Counted from the stretch's first letter, positions 32,645 to 42,514 are shown. The stretch: DNA of 50,254 bases from Endozoicomonas ascidiicola (GCF_001646945.1 NZ_LUTV01000001.1:579971-630224); one strand, 5' to 3'. The notes: generated by a model not told the origin, from the letters alone. Made by a program: numbers and translations.

Positions 32645-33862
32645 TTATTGATATTGGACAGCAAAAGCTCGGAAGCTATCGTGAACGTGTGCCAGCATCT
32701 CATCGTTCAAACCATGGTGGCAGGCCAACAGCACACCACCACGCATCACATGATCAGCGGCAGGATAACCTTCTGTGGCCTTTTTCATTTCAATATCTTT
32801 GAACCCAGGTTGTCGGGTGATATTTCCGGTAAATACGACACGGGTCTGGATATTACGTTTTTCCAGGAAGATTTGCATTTCACGGCGGGTGAAAGGGGCA
32901 TCATCACGAATGGTCATTGGGAAAGCAAGCCAGCCGGTGCGGGATGCTTCGGTTTGTTTGGGCAGAATAAACCAGTCTTTATACTGGCTGAAGAAGTCGA
33001 GCTGCTTATTGAAGTAGACTTCCCGTGTTTTGATATTCTGTTCGAGTTTCGCGAATTGAACCAGAGCAAAAGCCGCACTGATTTCAGAAGGCTCAAGCTG
33101 GTAGCCGATGGCTTCGAATACAAATTTTGCATCATAAGGGATGCCATCGACTTCGACATTAAAACGGTTTTCTATGGCTTCACTTTCTACAAACAGGGAT
33201 GAGCTGCGGCCCCAGGAACGAAGCAGTCGGGCCCTGCTGGCCATGGCATCATCTTTCACGCACAGCATGCCACCATTACCCGCACCATTAATGACATGGG
33301 AGCCATAGAAGCTGGTAATACTGATATCAGAGTAGTGTCCACTGGAACGATTTGTCAGGGTACCGCCGAGGGTGTCGGCACTGTCTTCAATGATTTTTAA
33401 ATCGTGCTTGCGGCAAATTTCAATAATACGATCCCAGTCGCAGATATTACCGATGAGGTTAGGGATACAAACTGCACTGGTTTTTTCAGTGATCATGGCT
33501 TCGATTTTTGCCGGATCAATGCAGTAGGTGCCTTCTTCTACATCTACAAAGGCTGGTACCAGTCCGTTTTTAACCAGACAGCCAACGGTTGTGGAGAAAG
33601 TCAGTGCCGGCGTGATGACTTCACTGCCTTTGGGGAGATCAAGCACTTCTACGGCTAGGTAGAGCGCAGAAGAACCAGAGTTCACCATAATGCCGTGAGG
33701 CTTATCGAAGGTCGCAGCGACCTTTGCCTCAAACTCACGAACATGGGGTCCCATTTGTGTTGATGTGCGCAGTACTTTCTCAACGGCCTGAATTTCTTCT
33801 TCACCGTGAACGGTGCAGCCGTAGGGTACGTAAAGGTAATCTTCGCGTTTTAGTTCAGACAT
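32645..33862 (-). CDS. CDP-4-keto-6-deoxyglucose 3-dehydrase candidate (PMP-type)
   Basis: A DegT-family protein in which the PLP-binding Lys is replaced: SFYGSHVINGAGNGGM has His189 in that place, the mark of PMP-dependent 3-dehydrases such as RfbH/E1 and ColD. It contains KIIEDSADTLGGT and GNITRQPGF, as in the family. Its position between rfbG and the rfbS-like gene gives it the C3-deoxygenation step to CDP-3,6-dideoxy-4-keto-glucose. RfbH needs a 2Fe-2S cluster held by a CxC-containing motif after RDWGRD; here the segment is RSWGRSSSLFVESEA with no such cysteines. So it is RfbH by context but lacks the iron-sulfur ligands. Confidence 0.82.
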   Translation of the reverse strand: MSELKREDYLYVPYGCTVHGEEEIQAVEKVLRTSTQMGPHVREFEAKVAATFDKPHGIMVNSGSSALYLAVEVLDLPKGSEVITPALTFSTTVGCLVKNGLVPAFVDVEEGTYCIDPAKIEAMITEKTSAVCIPNLIGNICDWDRIIEICRKHDLKIIEDSADTLGGTLTNRSSGHYSDISITSFYGSHVINGAGNGGMLCVKDDAMASRARLLRSWGRSSSLFVESEAIENRFNVEVDGIPYDAKFVFEAIGYQLEPSEISAAFALVQFAKLEQNIKTREVYFNKQLDFFSQYKDWFILPKQTEASRTGWLAFPMTIRDDAPFTRREMQIFLEKRNIQTRVVFTGNITRQPGFKDIEMKKATEGYPAADHVMRGGVLLACHHGLNDEMLAHVHDSFRAFAVQYQ

Positions 33863-33885
33863 CGTGATACTCGATTAATTAGCGG

Positions 33886-34965
33886 TTATACGCTTGCTGA
33901 TTGATATTGATGAATTTGCTGAAGGGTCAGCGCATGCATATCCGCACCACTTTCATGGGCTTTATGCCATTCGGTAATGTTTGCCAGTGCCTGGTGGAGC
34001 GACCATCGTGGTCGCCAGTTCAATCGGGCATAGGCTTTTGAACAGTCCAGTTTCAGGTAATGGGCTTCGTGAGGGTGCTCATTACTGTCGGTTTGCCATT
34101 GAGCCTTTTCGCCCCAAAGGCTTGAAAGTTCTTTGGCTATCCAGCTGACGGGTTTGGCATCGTGCAGCTCGGGGCCGAAGTTCCAGGCCTCAGCAAATTC
34201 TGGTCCCTGCTCATACAGGTTTTGCGCCAGTTCCAGATAGCCGCTAAGTGGCTCCAGAACATGCTGCCATGGCCGGATTGCATTGGGGTTACGGATAATG
34301 GCTGATTGCCTGTTGATAAAGGCATTGAGCATATCAGGGATTAAGCGGTCTTCAGCCCAATCTCCGCCACCTATTACGTTTCCGGCTCTTGCCGTAGCGA
34401 TGGCCGTTTTGTGCTCGCTGTATTTTTGAGGCGGGAAATAGGAGTTTCGGTAAGAGGCTGACAATAATTCCATGCAGCCTTTGCTGCTGCTGTAAGGGTC
34501 AAAGCCTCCCATTGGGTCGATTTCCCGGTAGCCCCAATCCCATTCCCGATTTTCGTAGCATTTGTCGGTAGTGATCAATACGCAGGAGCGAACTGAACCG
34601 GCAGTTCGAATAGCTTCCAGCAGGTGCAGGGTTCCCATGACATTGGTTTCATAGGTTTCTACCGGCTCCCGATAGGAGTATCGAACCAATGGCTGGGCTG
34701 CCAGATGTAAGACGATTTCCGGCTTTACCTCTTCAATGGCACGCTTTAGGTTTTGGCCATCTCTGATATCTCCGATGGTATGGCTCATGTTTTGTGCCAC
34801 ATTCGCCAGAGAGAACAGTGAAGGTTCAGTTGGGGCAGGCAGGGCGTAGCCGCTGACTTGAGCGCCCAGATCCTGTAGCCAGAGTGCCAGCCAGCTGCCC
34901 TTGAAGCCAGTGTGCCCGGTAAGGAAGACCTTTTTTCCCTGCCAGAATGTTTTGCTTATTGCCAT
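33886..34965 (-). CDS. rfbG: CDP-glucose 4,6-dehydratase
   Basis: An extended SDR with [18 protein letters not shown] at the start, [20 protein letters not shown], the active site ITTDKCYEN and [11 protein letters not shown] (Tyr, Lys) and [17 protein letters not shown], all diagnostic of RfbG. It makes CDP-4-keto-6-deoxy-D-glucose, the entry to CDP-dideoxyhexoses. ATG 34965 ([14 protein letters not shown]) is preferred to GTG 34974 because it matches the family start. It overlaps the rfbF end by ten bases. Confidence 0.95.
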   Translation of the reverse strand: MAISKTFWQGKKVFLTGHTGFKGSWLALWLQDLGAQVSGYALPAPTEPSLFSLANVAQNMSHTIGDIRDGQNLKRAIEEVKPEIVLHLAAQPLVRYSYREPVETYETNVMGTLHLLEAIRTAGSVRSCVLITTDKCYENREWDWGYREIDPMGGFDPYSSSKGCMELLSASYRNSYFPPQKYSEHKTAIATARAGNVIGGGDWAEDRLIPDMLNAFINRQSAIIRNPNAIRPWQHVLEPLSGYLELAQNLYEQGPEFAEAWNFGPELHDAKPVSWIAKELSSLWGEKAQWQTDSNEHPHEAHYLKLDCSKAYARLNWRPRWSLHQALANITEWHKAHESGADMHALTLQQIHQYQSASV

Positions 34966-35729
34966 GTTTTCCACGGTGCTTTTCCTGACTTCCAGAGTTT
35001 TTCTAAAAGAACTTTATCCCGCAGGGTATCCATGGGCTGCCAGAAACCATGATGCTCGTAAGAAGAGAGTTCGCCATCTTCAGCCAGCTTCATCAAGGGT
35101 TCTTGCTCCCAGATTGTCTGGTCATCCTTGATATAGTCGATCACCTTTGGGGAAATCACGAAAAAACCGCCATTAATCATGCCACCATCCCCTTTGGGTT
35201 TTTCCTGGAATGACTGAACTCTGTGATTATCCAGCGTCAAAGCTCCAAAGCGACCTGGTGGGTAGGTAGCAGTGAGTGTTGCCAGCGTCTGTTGAGCCTT
35301 ATGGTGTTCAATGGATGCGGTGATATCGATATCACCCACACCATCACCATAGGTAAAACAGAAGGCGTCTTCGTCCTGGAGGTAATCTTTAACCTGTTTT
35401 AACCGGCCACCGGTCATTGATTTTTCACCGGTATCCACCAGAGTTACCCGCCAGGGTTCTGCCTTTCGCTGGTGAACATGCATCTGGTTGTCGCGCATAT
35501 CGAAAGTGACATCCGACATATGGAGGAAGTAGTTAGCAAAATACTCCTTGATAACATAACCCTTATAGCCACAGCAGATGATGAAATCGTTTATTCCATG
35601 GGCAGAATACATTTTCAAAATATGCCAAAGGATCGGTTTGCCACCTATTTCCACCATGGGTTTAGGTTTGGTTTCCGTTTCTTCACTGAGTCTGGTGCCG
35701 AGGCCACCCGCTAGTATTACCGCTTTCAT
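34956..35729 (-). CDS. rfbF: Glucose-1-phosphate cytidylyltransferase
   Basis: The nucleotidyltransferase start [20 protein letters not shown] and [20 protein letters not shown], then [24 protein letters not shown] and [14 protein letters not shown], define RfbF. It makes CDP-glucose from CTP and glucose-1-phosphate, the first step toward CDP-tyvelose. It begins the dideoxyhexose gene set rfbF-rfbG-dehydrase-rfbS-rfbE on the minus strand, 196 bp after manC. Confidence 0.96.
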   Translation of the reverse strand: MKAVILAGGLGTRLSEETETKPKPMVEIGGKPILWHILKMYSAHGINDFIICCGYKGYVIKEYFANYFLHMSDVTFDMRDNQMHVHQRKAEPWRVTLVDTGEKSMTGGRLKQVKDYLQDEDAFCFTYGDGVGDIDITASIEHHKAQQTLATLTATYPPGRFGALTLDNHRVQSFQEKPKGDGGMINGGFFVISPKVIDYIKDDQTIWEQEPLMKLAEDGELSSYEHHGFWQPMDTLRDKVLLEKLWKSGKAPWKTWQ

Positions 35730-35925
35730 TTGAATATTTCTTACCTGAAAACCGGGTTAAACAGGTTTTTAACCGGGTTTTTAATGTTATGTTTACAAAG
35801 TCAGTTTTAACGGTTGATTGGTGATTTTTCTGTGTGGGTTACAGTATTCACAATGAGTACCCGCCCTTAATTAAAGGTTCCAGTTGCTCAAACCAGAGTT
35901 TTGGTTACCGTCGTAGCAAGGGTTT

Positions 35926-37359
35926 TCAAGGCTCTTCCCTGATACGACCATAACTATCTTCATATCGAACAATATCGTCTTCTCCCAGATACGCCCCGCT
36001 TTGAACTTCTATCAGTTCAAGTTCGAGTTTTCCGGGGTTTGCCAGGCGGTGTATTACTCCCACCGGGATGTAGGTTGACTGGTTTTCGGTGAGCAAAATT
36101 TCCTGATCCCCGTTGGTCACCAATGCCGTACCCTTGACCACAATCCAGTGTTCTGCCCTGTGATGATGCTTCTGCAGGGATAGCTGGGCACCCGGCTTGA
36201 CGGTAATGCGTTTGACCTGGTAACGCTCTCCAGAATCAATAGAGTCGTAAGCTCCCCAAGGGCGGTACACCTTTCTGTGCAGTTTGGCTTCTGGCCGTCC
36301 CGCAGCTTTTAATTGCTCAACGATCTTCTTAACGTTCTGATCCTGGTCTTTGCTGGCAACCAGTATGGCATCATCACTTTCCGTGATTATCAGGTCATGT
36401 ACACCTACCGTCGCCACCAGCTTTTTCTCACTGCGCACGTAGGTGTTTTGGGTATCATAAAGAATGACATCGCCTGATATGGCATTACCAAGATCATCTT
36501 TTTCAGCAACATCCCAAAGGGATGACCAGGAACCTACGTCTGACCAGCCAGCAGCCAGCGGTATGACCACTGCATCCTGTGTCTTTTCCATAACGGCATA
36601 GTCAATCGAATCACAAGGGCAGGCTTTGAAAGCAGCTTCATCAAGGCGAACAAAATCCAGATCCGGGTGTTCAACGGCAATTGCTTTTTCACAAGCTGCC
36701 AGAATATCCGGTCGAAACTGCTTAAGCTCTTCCAGGTAACGGGATGCCTTAAACATAAACATTCCAGAGTTCCAGTAATAATCCCCGGAGATCAGATATT
36801 GTTCTGCTGTCGCCTGATCCGGTTTTTCTACAAATTCTTCGACAGCCAGTGCCTGAACACTATCTTCTGACTGACAACGACTTTTGATATAGCCATAGCC
36901 CGTTTCCGGGTGAGAAGGCACGATACCGAAAGTGACCAGTTTTCCATCCCTGGCAGCAGACACAGCACTTTCCACGGCATGACGAAAAGCCTGCTCATCA
37001 TTGATCACATGATCAGCTGCCAGCACTAGCAGTATCGAATCCTCTTTATAGTCAGACAGTGCTTTTATTGCTGCCAATGCAACTGCTGGTGCCGTATTTC
37101 GACCAACCGGTTCCAGAATAATGGCACTGGCTTCAATTCCCATTTGACGAAACTGCTCAGCGGCTAAAAAACGATGTTCCTCGTTAGCTATCAGCATCGG
37201 CTTGGCAAATTCGATAAAACCTTCCAGCCTCGCCACAGTGTTCTGCAACATGGATCGCTTATTGACCAGTGGCAGAAACTGCTTGGGATGGAGCGAACGA
37301 GACTGGGGCCAAAGCCGACTGCCCGAGCCGCCAGAAAGAATGACAGGAACTATATTCAC
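35926..37359 (-). CDS. manC: Mannose-1-phosphate guanylyltransferase / mannose-6-phosphate isomerase
   Basis: A two-domain protein of 477 residues: an N-terminal pyrophosphorylase ([23 protein letters not shown]) and a C-terminal cupin isomerase ([35 protein letters not shown]). It makes GDP-mannose, the substrate of Gmd two genes upstream, and may also feed a mannosyltransferase. Confidence 0.95.
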   Translation of the reverse strand: MNIVPVILSGGSGSRLWPQSRSLHPKQFLPLVNKRSMLQNTVARLEGFIEFAKPMLIANEEHRFLAAEQFRQMGIEASAIILEPVGRNTAPAVALAAIKALSDYKEDSILLVLAADHVINDEQAFRHAVESAVSAARDGKLVTFGIVPSHPETGYGYIKSRCQSEDSVQALAVEEFVEKPDQATAEQYLISGDYYWNSGMFMFKASRYLEELKQFRPDILAACEKAIAVEHPDLDFVRLDEAAFKACPCDSIDYAVMEKTQDAVVIPLAAGWSDVGSWSSLWDVAEKDDLGNAISGDVILYDTQNTYVRSEKKLVATVGVHDLIITESDDAILVASKDQDQNVKKIVEQLKAAGRPEAKLHRKVYRPWGAYDSIDSGERYQVKRITVKPGAQLSLQKHHHRAEHWIVVKGTALVTNGDQEILLTENQSTYIPVGVIHRLANPGKLELELIEVQSGAYLGEDDIVRYEDSYGRIREEP

Positions 37360-37382
37360 GTAGTTAACTCAGTATTTCACAA

Positions 37383-38345
37383 TCACACCGCACGTAGGTG
37401 CGCTGCATTTTCAAGAAACCATCGGTATGTCGATGTAAGACCTTCCGACAGGCTGACAGACGCTTCCCAGCCCATATTGTTGATGCAGCTGACATCAAGC
37501 AGTTTGCGAGGAGTGCCGTCCGGTTTGCCGGTATCGAAAACGATATCACCCGTAAAACCCACCACTTGCCTCATGGTTTCAGCCAGATCCCGGATGGAGC
37601 AGTCTTTGCCTGTGCCCACATTAATATGGGTCATCATCGGCATGGTATTTTCAGCGTAAATGGCCTGATCCAGCTGCATAACATGAACACAGGCTTCAGC
37701 CATATCGTTTACATAAAGGAACTCACGTTTGGGAGTGCCAGTACCCCAGACAACTACTGAACTGTCTCCGCGTAATTTGGCCTCATGGAAACGACGCATC
37801 ATGGCGGGAATAACATGGCTGTTTTCCGGATGAAAATTATCATGCTCGCCATAAAGGTTTGTGGGCATCACTGACCGGTAATCAACACCGTATTGCCGAT
37901 TATAAGATTCACATAACTTGATTCCGGCTATCTTGGCGATCGCGTATGGTTCATTGGTCGGTTCAAGATGACCATTGAGCAGTGACGCTTCATTCATTGG
38001 CTGAGCTGCCAGTTTTGGGTAGATACAACTGGAACCAAGAAATAATAATTGCCTGACACCTGTTGCATAGGCCTGATGGATGATATTGCTCTCCATCATC
38101 AGGTTTTCGTAAATGAATTGCGCGGGGTAAACATTATTAGCGTGAATCCCACCGACCTTTGCTGCAGCGAGGTACACCTGGTCAATTTTTTCGCTTCGGA
38201 AAAATCCCTGAACATCAGTCTGACTTGTAAGATCCAGTGATTCACGCTCACGGCTGACAATATCAAAACCACCTATGGCGTTCAACTTGCGCACAATAGC
38301 GGAACCTACCATGCCTCGGTGGCCTGCTACAAAAACTCTCTTCAT
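37383..38345 (-). CDS. fcl: GDP-L-fucose synthase
   Basis: [18 protein letters not shown] at the start, [26 protein letters not shown] and [19 protein letters not shown] (Ser-Tyr-Lys triad) are the conserved parts of GDP-L-fucose synthase (WcaG/Fcl), the epimerase-reductase that finishes GDP-fucose after Gmd. It is 24 bp from gmd on the same strand. Confidence 0.96.
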   Translation of the reverse strand: MKRVFVAGHRGMVGSAIVRKLNAIGGFDIVSRERESLDLTSQTDVQGFFRSEKIDQVYLAAAKVGGIHANNVYPAQFIYENLMMESNIIHQAYATGVRQLLFLGSSCIYPKLAAQPMNEASLLNGHLEPTNEPYAIAKIAGIKLCESYNRQYGVDYRSVMPTNLYGEHDNFHPENSHVIPAMMRRFHEAKLRGDSSVVVWGTGTPKREFLYVNDMAEACVHVMQLDQAIYAENTMPMMTHINVGTGKDCSIRDLAETMRQVVGFTGDIVFDTGKPDGTPRKLLDVSCINNMGWEASVSLSEGLTSTYRWFLENAAHLRAV

Positions 38346-38369
38346 AGAATCTTTTCGGTAACCATTCAG

Positions 38370-39491
38370 TTATTCGCGGGAGACTTTTACATCGTACCCA
38401 TGAGATTTGAGGAGTGCATGCTGCTTCGCTTTGGCAAGATCATTCTCTACCATTTCGGTCACCATACTTTCAAGCGTGGTAGTCGGCTCCCAACCCAGTT
38501 TTGACTTGGCGTGAGATGGGTCACCCAGCAGGGTTTCCACTTCAGAAGGGCGGAAGTAGCGGGGGTCAACCGCTACGATTTTCTGGCCAATTTTTAAGGC
38601 TGGGGAATGCTCACCGGTTATATGCTTGACGTAACCACACTCTTCAGTACCCTGACCTTCCCACTCCACCGTTATCCCTAACGCTTTTGCAGTGAATTCA
38701 ACAAACTGTCGAACTGAGTATTGAATACCGGTAGCGATGACAAAATCCTCCGGTTGTTCCTGCTGCAGCATCAACCATTGCATTTCAACATAATCACGGG
38801 CGTGGCCCCAGTCACGTAATGCATCCATATTTCCCAAGTAGAGACAATCTTCCAGTCCTTGAGCAATATTGCACAGACCCCGGGTAATCTTGCGGGTGAC
38901 GAAAGTTTCACCTCGGCGGGGAGACTCATGGTTGAACAGAATACCGTTACAGGCGTAAATGCCGTAAGACTCACGGTAGTTCAGCGTTATCCAGTATGCA
39001 TAAAGTTTGGCAACTGCGTACGGAGAGCGAGGATAGAAAGGCGTCGACTCTTTTTGGGGAGTTTCTTGTACCAGGCCATAAAGTTCGGAGGTTGATGCCT
39101 GGTAAAAACGGGTTTTCTTTTCCATCCCAAGAAAGCGGATAGCCTCCAGCAAACGAAGTGTGCCCAGGGCATCAATATCGGCCGTGTATTCCGGTGACTC
39201 AAAAGATACTGCAACATGGGATTGTGCTGCCAGATTATAGACTTCATCCGGCTGAACTTCACTGATGATACGCGTCAGGTTGGAACTGTCACTCAGGTCA
39301 CCATAATGTAATTTGAAATCTTGATTTTCTCTATGAGGGTCTTGATAAATATGATCCACACGCTCTGTGTTAAATGAAGATGACCGTCGTTTTATTCCAT
39401 GTACTTCATAACCTTTATCAAGCAAGAACTCGGCAAGGTAAGAGCCATCTTGCCCTGTTATGCCTGTGATCAGGGCAGTTTTTTTTGACAT
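38370..39491 (-). CDS. gmd: GDP-mannose 4,6-dehydratase
   Basis: [19 protein letters not shown] at the start, [35 protein letters not shown] and [19 protein letters not shown] (Thr, Tyr and Lys) and [20 protein letters not shown] identify Gmd. With ManC and Fcl it makes GDP-L-fucose. AAAGGA seven bases before ATG 39491 is a good ribosome site. It is the first gene of the minus-strand O-antigen locus. The upstream DNA has been replaced by an ISAs1 remnant beginning at 39555, so no normal O-antigen promoter or ops element is visible. Confidence 0.96.
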   Translation of the reverse strand: MSKKTALITGITGQDGSYLAEFLLDKGYEVHGIKRRSSSFNTERVDHIYQDPHRENQDFKLHYGDLSDSSNLTRIISEVQPDEVYNLAAQSHVAVSFESPEYTADIDALGTLRLLEAIRFLGMEKKTRFYQASTSELYGLVQETPQKESTPFYPRSPYAVAKLYAYWITLNYRESYGIYACNGILFNHESPRRGETFVTRKITRGLCNIAQGLEDCLYLGNMDALRDWGHARDYVEMQWLMLQQEQPEDFVIATGIQYSVRQFVEFTAKALGITVEWEGQGTEECGYVKHITGEHSPALKIGQKIVAVDPRYFRPSEVETLLGDPSHAKSKLGWEPTTTLESMVTEMVENDLAKAKQHALLKSHGYDVKVSRE

Positions 39492-39554
39492 AGAAATATC
39501 CTTTAAAAAAGGGCTTTACATCTTAGCTAAATTTTTAGGTAGTGGGCTATGACT

Positions 39555-39893
39555 TAGGGAAAAATCATGAAGCCCCGCACCCTACGAGGACTTCAGAAAG
39601 ATATTCAGTGTTCATAGCAGCCTTTTTCATCTTCCGCTTTAAGCCTGCTTTGAATGTTTTAGTATTGTTCAACATATTAACGGCCATATGTCGAAAGCCA
39701 GAGAGCATTTCAGCGGCATTGCCTCTTCTGATTCGACAATCATCTTCACGCATTGCAACGTCCATTTTCCAGTGGAGCTTATTTTCAATGGCCCAGTGCT
39801 CTCTTGCAGCATGTGCAAATTCTTCGGCGGTTAATTCTGCAGAAGATATATAATAACGAACACTAATATCGTCAACGTTAAATGTATCAAAAA
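39555..39893 (-). pseudogene. ISAs1-family transposase, C-terminal remnant with IS end
   Basis: Minus-strand reading gives [40 protein letters not shown] and [20 protein letters not shown], the conserved C-terminal third of ISAs1 DDE transposases with the final catalytic Glu (AIENKLHW). The frame ends with TGA at 39565. The IS end TAGGGAAAAATCATGAA begins at 39555. The 5' part is missing, cut off by REP-like repeats at 39889. The IS end equals those of the MITE at 10530. Confidence 0.88.
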
Positions 39894-39968
39894 ACCGGGG
39901 TCAAGTCTTTCATCGTGCACACAGAAACCGGGGTCACAGAAACCGGGGTCAGGTCTTTCATCGTGCAT
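39889..39968 (+). repeat. REP-like unit cluster (copy 1)
   Basis: Three units of ACCGGGGTCA, two followed by GTCTTTCATCGTGCA. This is the repeat associated with the REP-associated transposases in this region. It truncates the ISAs1 remnant on its left. A second copy of the whole cluster lies at 40255-40334 as part of the tandem duplication. Confidence 0.85.
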
Positions 39969-40016
39969 ATTCATTGTCGTGTATTTGAAAAAATGAGCCT
40001 GTTGCAAAACAGATGC

Positions 40017-40250
40017 TCAGTCTTGTCTATTCAATTTATCAATTAAACCCTGAACACTGCTCGCTAATGCGGGCAAATCATTCTGAATGGTTTGCCAGAC
40101 AATGGGTAGGTCAACTTTAAAGTAGCCGTGAGCCAGAGAATTTCTCATTTCATAGGCATAAATAAAAGGTACATCGTTGTGATCTTTAACAAATTGAGGA
40201 AAGTGCTTATCCACGTTGTGACTTGCTTCACCAATAATTTCAAGGTTCCG
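40017..40250 (-). pseudogene. hepT: hepT, truncated duplicate
   Basis: Only the C-terminal half of HepT is present (IRNLEIIGEASHNVDKHFPQ to the end), including the Rx4HxY motif RNSLAHGY. It differs from the full copy by one residue (ALASSVQG for ALANSVQG), so the duplication is young. Its frame reads upstream into REP-like repeats. Confidence 0.88.
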
Positions 40251-40254
40251 GATA

Positions 40255-40334
40255 AAAAAACCGGGGTCAAGTCTTTCATCGTGCACACAGAAACCGGGGT
40301 CACAGAAACCGGGGTCAGGTCTTTCATCGTGCAT
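40255..40334 (+). repeat. REP-like unit cluster (copy 2)
   Basis: Same three-unit cluster as at 39889-39968, here forming the break within the truncated hepT copy. Confidence 0.85.
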
Positions 40335-40382
40335 ATTCATTGTCGTGTATTTGAAAAAATGAGCCTGTTGCAAAACAGATGC

Positions 40383-40757
40383 TCAGTCTTGTCTATTCAA
40401 TTTATCAATTAAACCCTGAACACTGTTCGCTAATGCGGGCAAATCATTCTGAATGGTTTGCCAGACAATGGGTAGGTCAACTTTAAAGTAGCCGTGAGCC
40501 AGAGAATTTCTCATTTCATAGGCATAAATAAAAGGTACATCGTTGTGATCTTTAACAAATTGAGGAAAGTGCTTATCCACGTTGTGACTTGCTTCACCAA
40601 TAATTTCAAGGTTCCGGATAACGGCATCCTGAATAAGTGTGTTTTCGTAAAAATCTTGCTCACTCTTTAATTTAGAGATGTACTCTTGTATTCGCTCAAC
40701 TGCCTCAACGATGTGAGAAAGATACTCCACCAGCCTCAGTGCATTTTTCCGTTTCAT
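40383..40757 (-). CDS. hepT: HepT toxin (HEPN/DUF86 RNase)
   Basis: The 124-residue HEPN protein carries the Rx4HxY motif RNSLAHGY near residue 83 and ends QGLIDKLNRQD. HepT is the RNase-like toxin of the HepT-MntA type VII system, inactivated by AMP transfer from MntA. The start codon overlaps the mntA stop (ATGA). Both genes look intact. Its 3' half is duplicated downstream. Confidence 0.92.
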   Translation of the reverse strand: MKRKNALRLVEYLSHIVEAVERIQEYISKLKSEQDFYENTLIQDAVIRNLEIIGEASHNVDKHFPQFVKDHNDVPFIYAYEMRNSLAHGYFKVDLPIVWQTIQNDLPALANSVQGLIDKLNRQD

Positions 40758-41044
40758 ATAGGCTTTGCCTGGGCAAGTACTTCTTCTCTGATTGTGTCTG
40801 AGAGTGAGCCTGGCGTCAGAACATCGACTTCGACACCAGTTAGCAGCTTGAGCTTGTGACGAATAGCACCAATATCGAACAGGCTCATGCCCTGATCAGG
40901 GTCAATCAGTATATCCAGATCACTGGTTTCGGTGTCGGTTCCATTCAGTACAGAGCCAAATACTCTAGCATTAGCCGCTTTGTGCTCTTTTATGATGGTT
41001 TTGATATTTCCCCGGTATTTTTCCAGTGCTGCCGATGGTTTCAT
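40754..41044 (-). CDS. mntA: MntA nucleotidyltransferase antitoxin
   Basis: The 96-residue minimal nucleotidyltransferase has the motif RVFGSVLNGTDTETSDLDIL: GS followed by the DxD metal site. MntA AMPylates the HepT tyrosine and so silences it. It is first in the operon, directly coupled to hepT. Confidence 0.92.
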   Translation of the reverse strand: MKPSAALEKYRGNIKTIIKEHKAANARVFGSVLNGTDTETSDLDILIDPDQGMSLFDIGAIRHKLKLLTGVEVDVLTPGSLSDTIREEVLAQAKPI

Positions 41045-41092
41045 GGGGTGCCTCAGCCAGTAATCGTTGCTATATCTACTCTAACATATCTA

Positions 41093-41165
41093 TTTATGTT
41101 GTCTTCTTTAGTCTGGCCACTTTTCTGGCCTTGGTTTATCTGGTATTGCCTCCGGAGTCTGACCA
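41093..41165 (+). pseudogene. Partial copy of small membrane-protein gene
   Basis: This stretch is a diverged copy of 42680-42758, the end of the small membrane-protein gene upstream of the intact REP-associated transposase: both encode a segment like SLVWPLFWPWF/FFGLATSLALVYLALL and end in GAGTCTGACCATGATTG. It shows that the whole unit, small protein plus transposase, was duplicated. Confidence 0.7.
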
Positions 41166-41206
41166 TGATTGTAAAACCGAGGTCATAAAACCGGGGAAAA
41201 CCGCGA

Positions 41207-41235
41207 AAACCGGGGTCAGGTCTTTCATCGTGCAT
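41207..41235 (+). repeat. REP-like unit
   Basis: AAACCGGGGTCAGGTCTTTC followed by ATCGTGCA, preceded by degenerate units (41174-41206). It lies 57 bp upstream of the truncated transposase copy, the same order as before the intact copy. Confidence 0.85.
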
Positions 41236-41247
41236 CTTTAGTTTTTT

Positions 41248-41302
41248 GGTCTACATATCCCTTTCCACCAATAAAAATGAAGTAAACGGATATGAGTAGA
41301 CC
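41248..41302 (+). promoter_or_regulatory. Hairpin over the start of truncated RAYT
   Basis: GGTCTACATATCC (41248-41260) can pair with GGATATGAGTAGACC (41288-41302) with a 2-nt bulge. The right arm includes the ATG at 41292 and the bases before it, so the folded form would hide the start. The same structure with different stem bases is present at the intact copy. Confidence 0.65.
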
Positions 41303-41486
41303 TTTACGTATTCAGCACGCAGGTGCGTTGTACCATGTCACTTCTCGCGGTAATGAACGAAAGCCCATTTACCGTGAAGACGCAGACTTTCAATTATTTC
41401 TCGCAACACTTTCAGAAGTGTGCGATCGCTTTAACTGGGTTATTCACTCATTTTGCCAAGATTGGGGGGCAAGTCTTGATTCTTGA
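41292..41486 (+). pseudogene. REP-associated transposase, truncated copy
   Basis: The first 55 codons (MSRPLRIQHAGALYHVTSRG to WVIHSFC) are nearly identical to the intact gene at 42937; then the sequence switches to unrelated DNA (QDWGASLDS and stop) just before the HUH motif. The break carries another repeat-like stretch (GGGGGGCAAGTCTTGATTC). Confidence 0.92.
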
Positions 41487-41669
41487 CAACGAAAATAGAG
41501 TCCAGAAAAATACGTACCAAAGTTGAGATACTGAACGACAAGTGACAGCAATAAGAAGAGTCACGTACCGTTCATTGAATGTCAGTATTAATGCGCTTCT
41601 GATAATCAGGAAGGCATCCGGTCACCATACAACCGTTGGCCTCATTGTGCGCACCTTCGGTGACAATGG

Positions 41670-42419
41670 TTAACCAACAATACTGAGATAGCGATTCAAA
41701 GTCTCTTCCTGGAGGCGGGCCATCATTTCAATAAAGCTTTCGTAGCTCTTTTGGCTATGGGCTTTATCCAGCGCTTCATAATAGGCCAGCCGGCTCTCTT
41801 TTCGGATGATGACCGGTAAGTAGCCACTGCCCATTAAATCAAAATTCATTAATAGCCGGGCGGTTCGCCCATTGCCATCCACAAAAGGATGAATACCCAC
41901 AAAATCCACATGCAGCCGGGCAGACCTTTCCAGTGGGTGATAGCTCAAAGGGTCAGAGCTTTGCTGATACCATTCCACCAGTTCATTCATCCGCTGTGGC
42001 AAGTGGTAATGGTCCGGAGGCGTGTGCTCTGCACCCGCAATGATGACATTCTCCTGCCGGTACCGCCCTGCATTGTCATCATCTATATTTTTCAGCACTA
42101 ACTGGTGAATGCTTTTTACCAGCCTTTCACTTAATGGCTCATTCCTTCCTATCAGGGATTCCACCCAGTCAATAGCCTCACGGTGGTTAATGGCCTCAAA
42201 ATGTTCCCGAAGGGTTTTGCCACCAATGGTTATGCCCTCAAGCACTACCTTGGTTTCTTTCAGGGTTAACGTGTTTCCTTCAATGGCATTTGAGTGGTAT
42301 GTCCATTCCAGTACCAAAGCCTCATGGAGTGACCGGACGCTCTCTTTCGGCAGCGGCCTTAAGGCATCAAGTTGTTGCTTAAGCGCATCAATTTTGTCAA
42401 AGCGGTATTTATTATTCAT
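41670..42419 (-). CDS. Fic-domain AMP transferase
   Basis: The 249-residue protein has the complete Fic core HPFVDGNGRTARLLMN (residues 177-192) and the inhibitory helix motif SNAIEGN (residues 43-49) on the N-terminal side, so it is a class II self-inhibited Fic enzyme. Such enzymes transfer AMP from ATP to a Tyr, Thr or Ser of a target protein. Target is unknown. It lies between the two REP-associated transposase copies in inverse orientation. Confidence 0.93.
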   Translation of the reverse strand: MNNKYRFDKIDALKQQLDALRPLPKESVRSLHEALVLEWTYHSNAIEGNTLTLKETKVVLEGITIGGKTLREHFEAINHREAIDWVESLIGRNEPLSERLVKSIHQLVLKNIDDDNAGRYRQENVIIAGAEHTPPDHYHLPQRMNELVEWYQQSSDPLSYHPLERSARLHVDFVGIHPFVDGNGRTARLLMNFDLMGSGYLPVIIRKESRLAYYEALDKAHSQKSYESFIEMMARLQEETLNRYLSIVG

Positions 42420-42450
42420 CAGGCCAAGCCTTAATCATAACGATAACTGA

Positions 42451-42502
42451 AAAAACCGGGGTCAGGTCTTTAAAAACCGGGGTCAGGTCTTTCATCGTGC
42501 AT
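42451..42502 (+). repeat. REP-like unit pair
   Basis: Two units, AAACCGGGGTCAGGTCTTT and a second copy extended by CATCGTGCAT, just before the small membrane-protein gene and intact transposase. Confidence 0.88.
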
Positions 42503-42514
42503 TTCCGACCTAAT

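Larger units (their letters stand above)
39889..40620. repeat. 366-bp tandem duplication (REP units + hepT 3' half)
   Basis: Segments 39889-40254 and 40255-40620 are near-identical direct repeats with one visible difference (C/T near 40055). Each starts with three REP-like ACCGGGGTCA units, then the 3' flank and last half of hepT. The junction lies within hepT at GGATA, so the second copy runs on into the complete gene while the first is truncated. Confidence 0.95.

Noticed and set aside
35730-35925. Terminator between manC and rfbF
   Set aside because: The repeated AACCGGGTT motifs are direct rather than inverted and give no convincing stem with a T run.
39492-39554. JUMPstart/ops element upstream of the O-antigen operon
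   Set aside because: GGCGGTAG was not found; the region is short and ends in an ISAs1 remnant.
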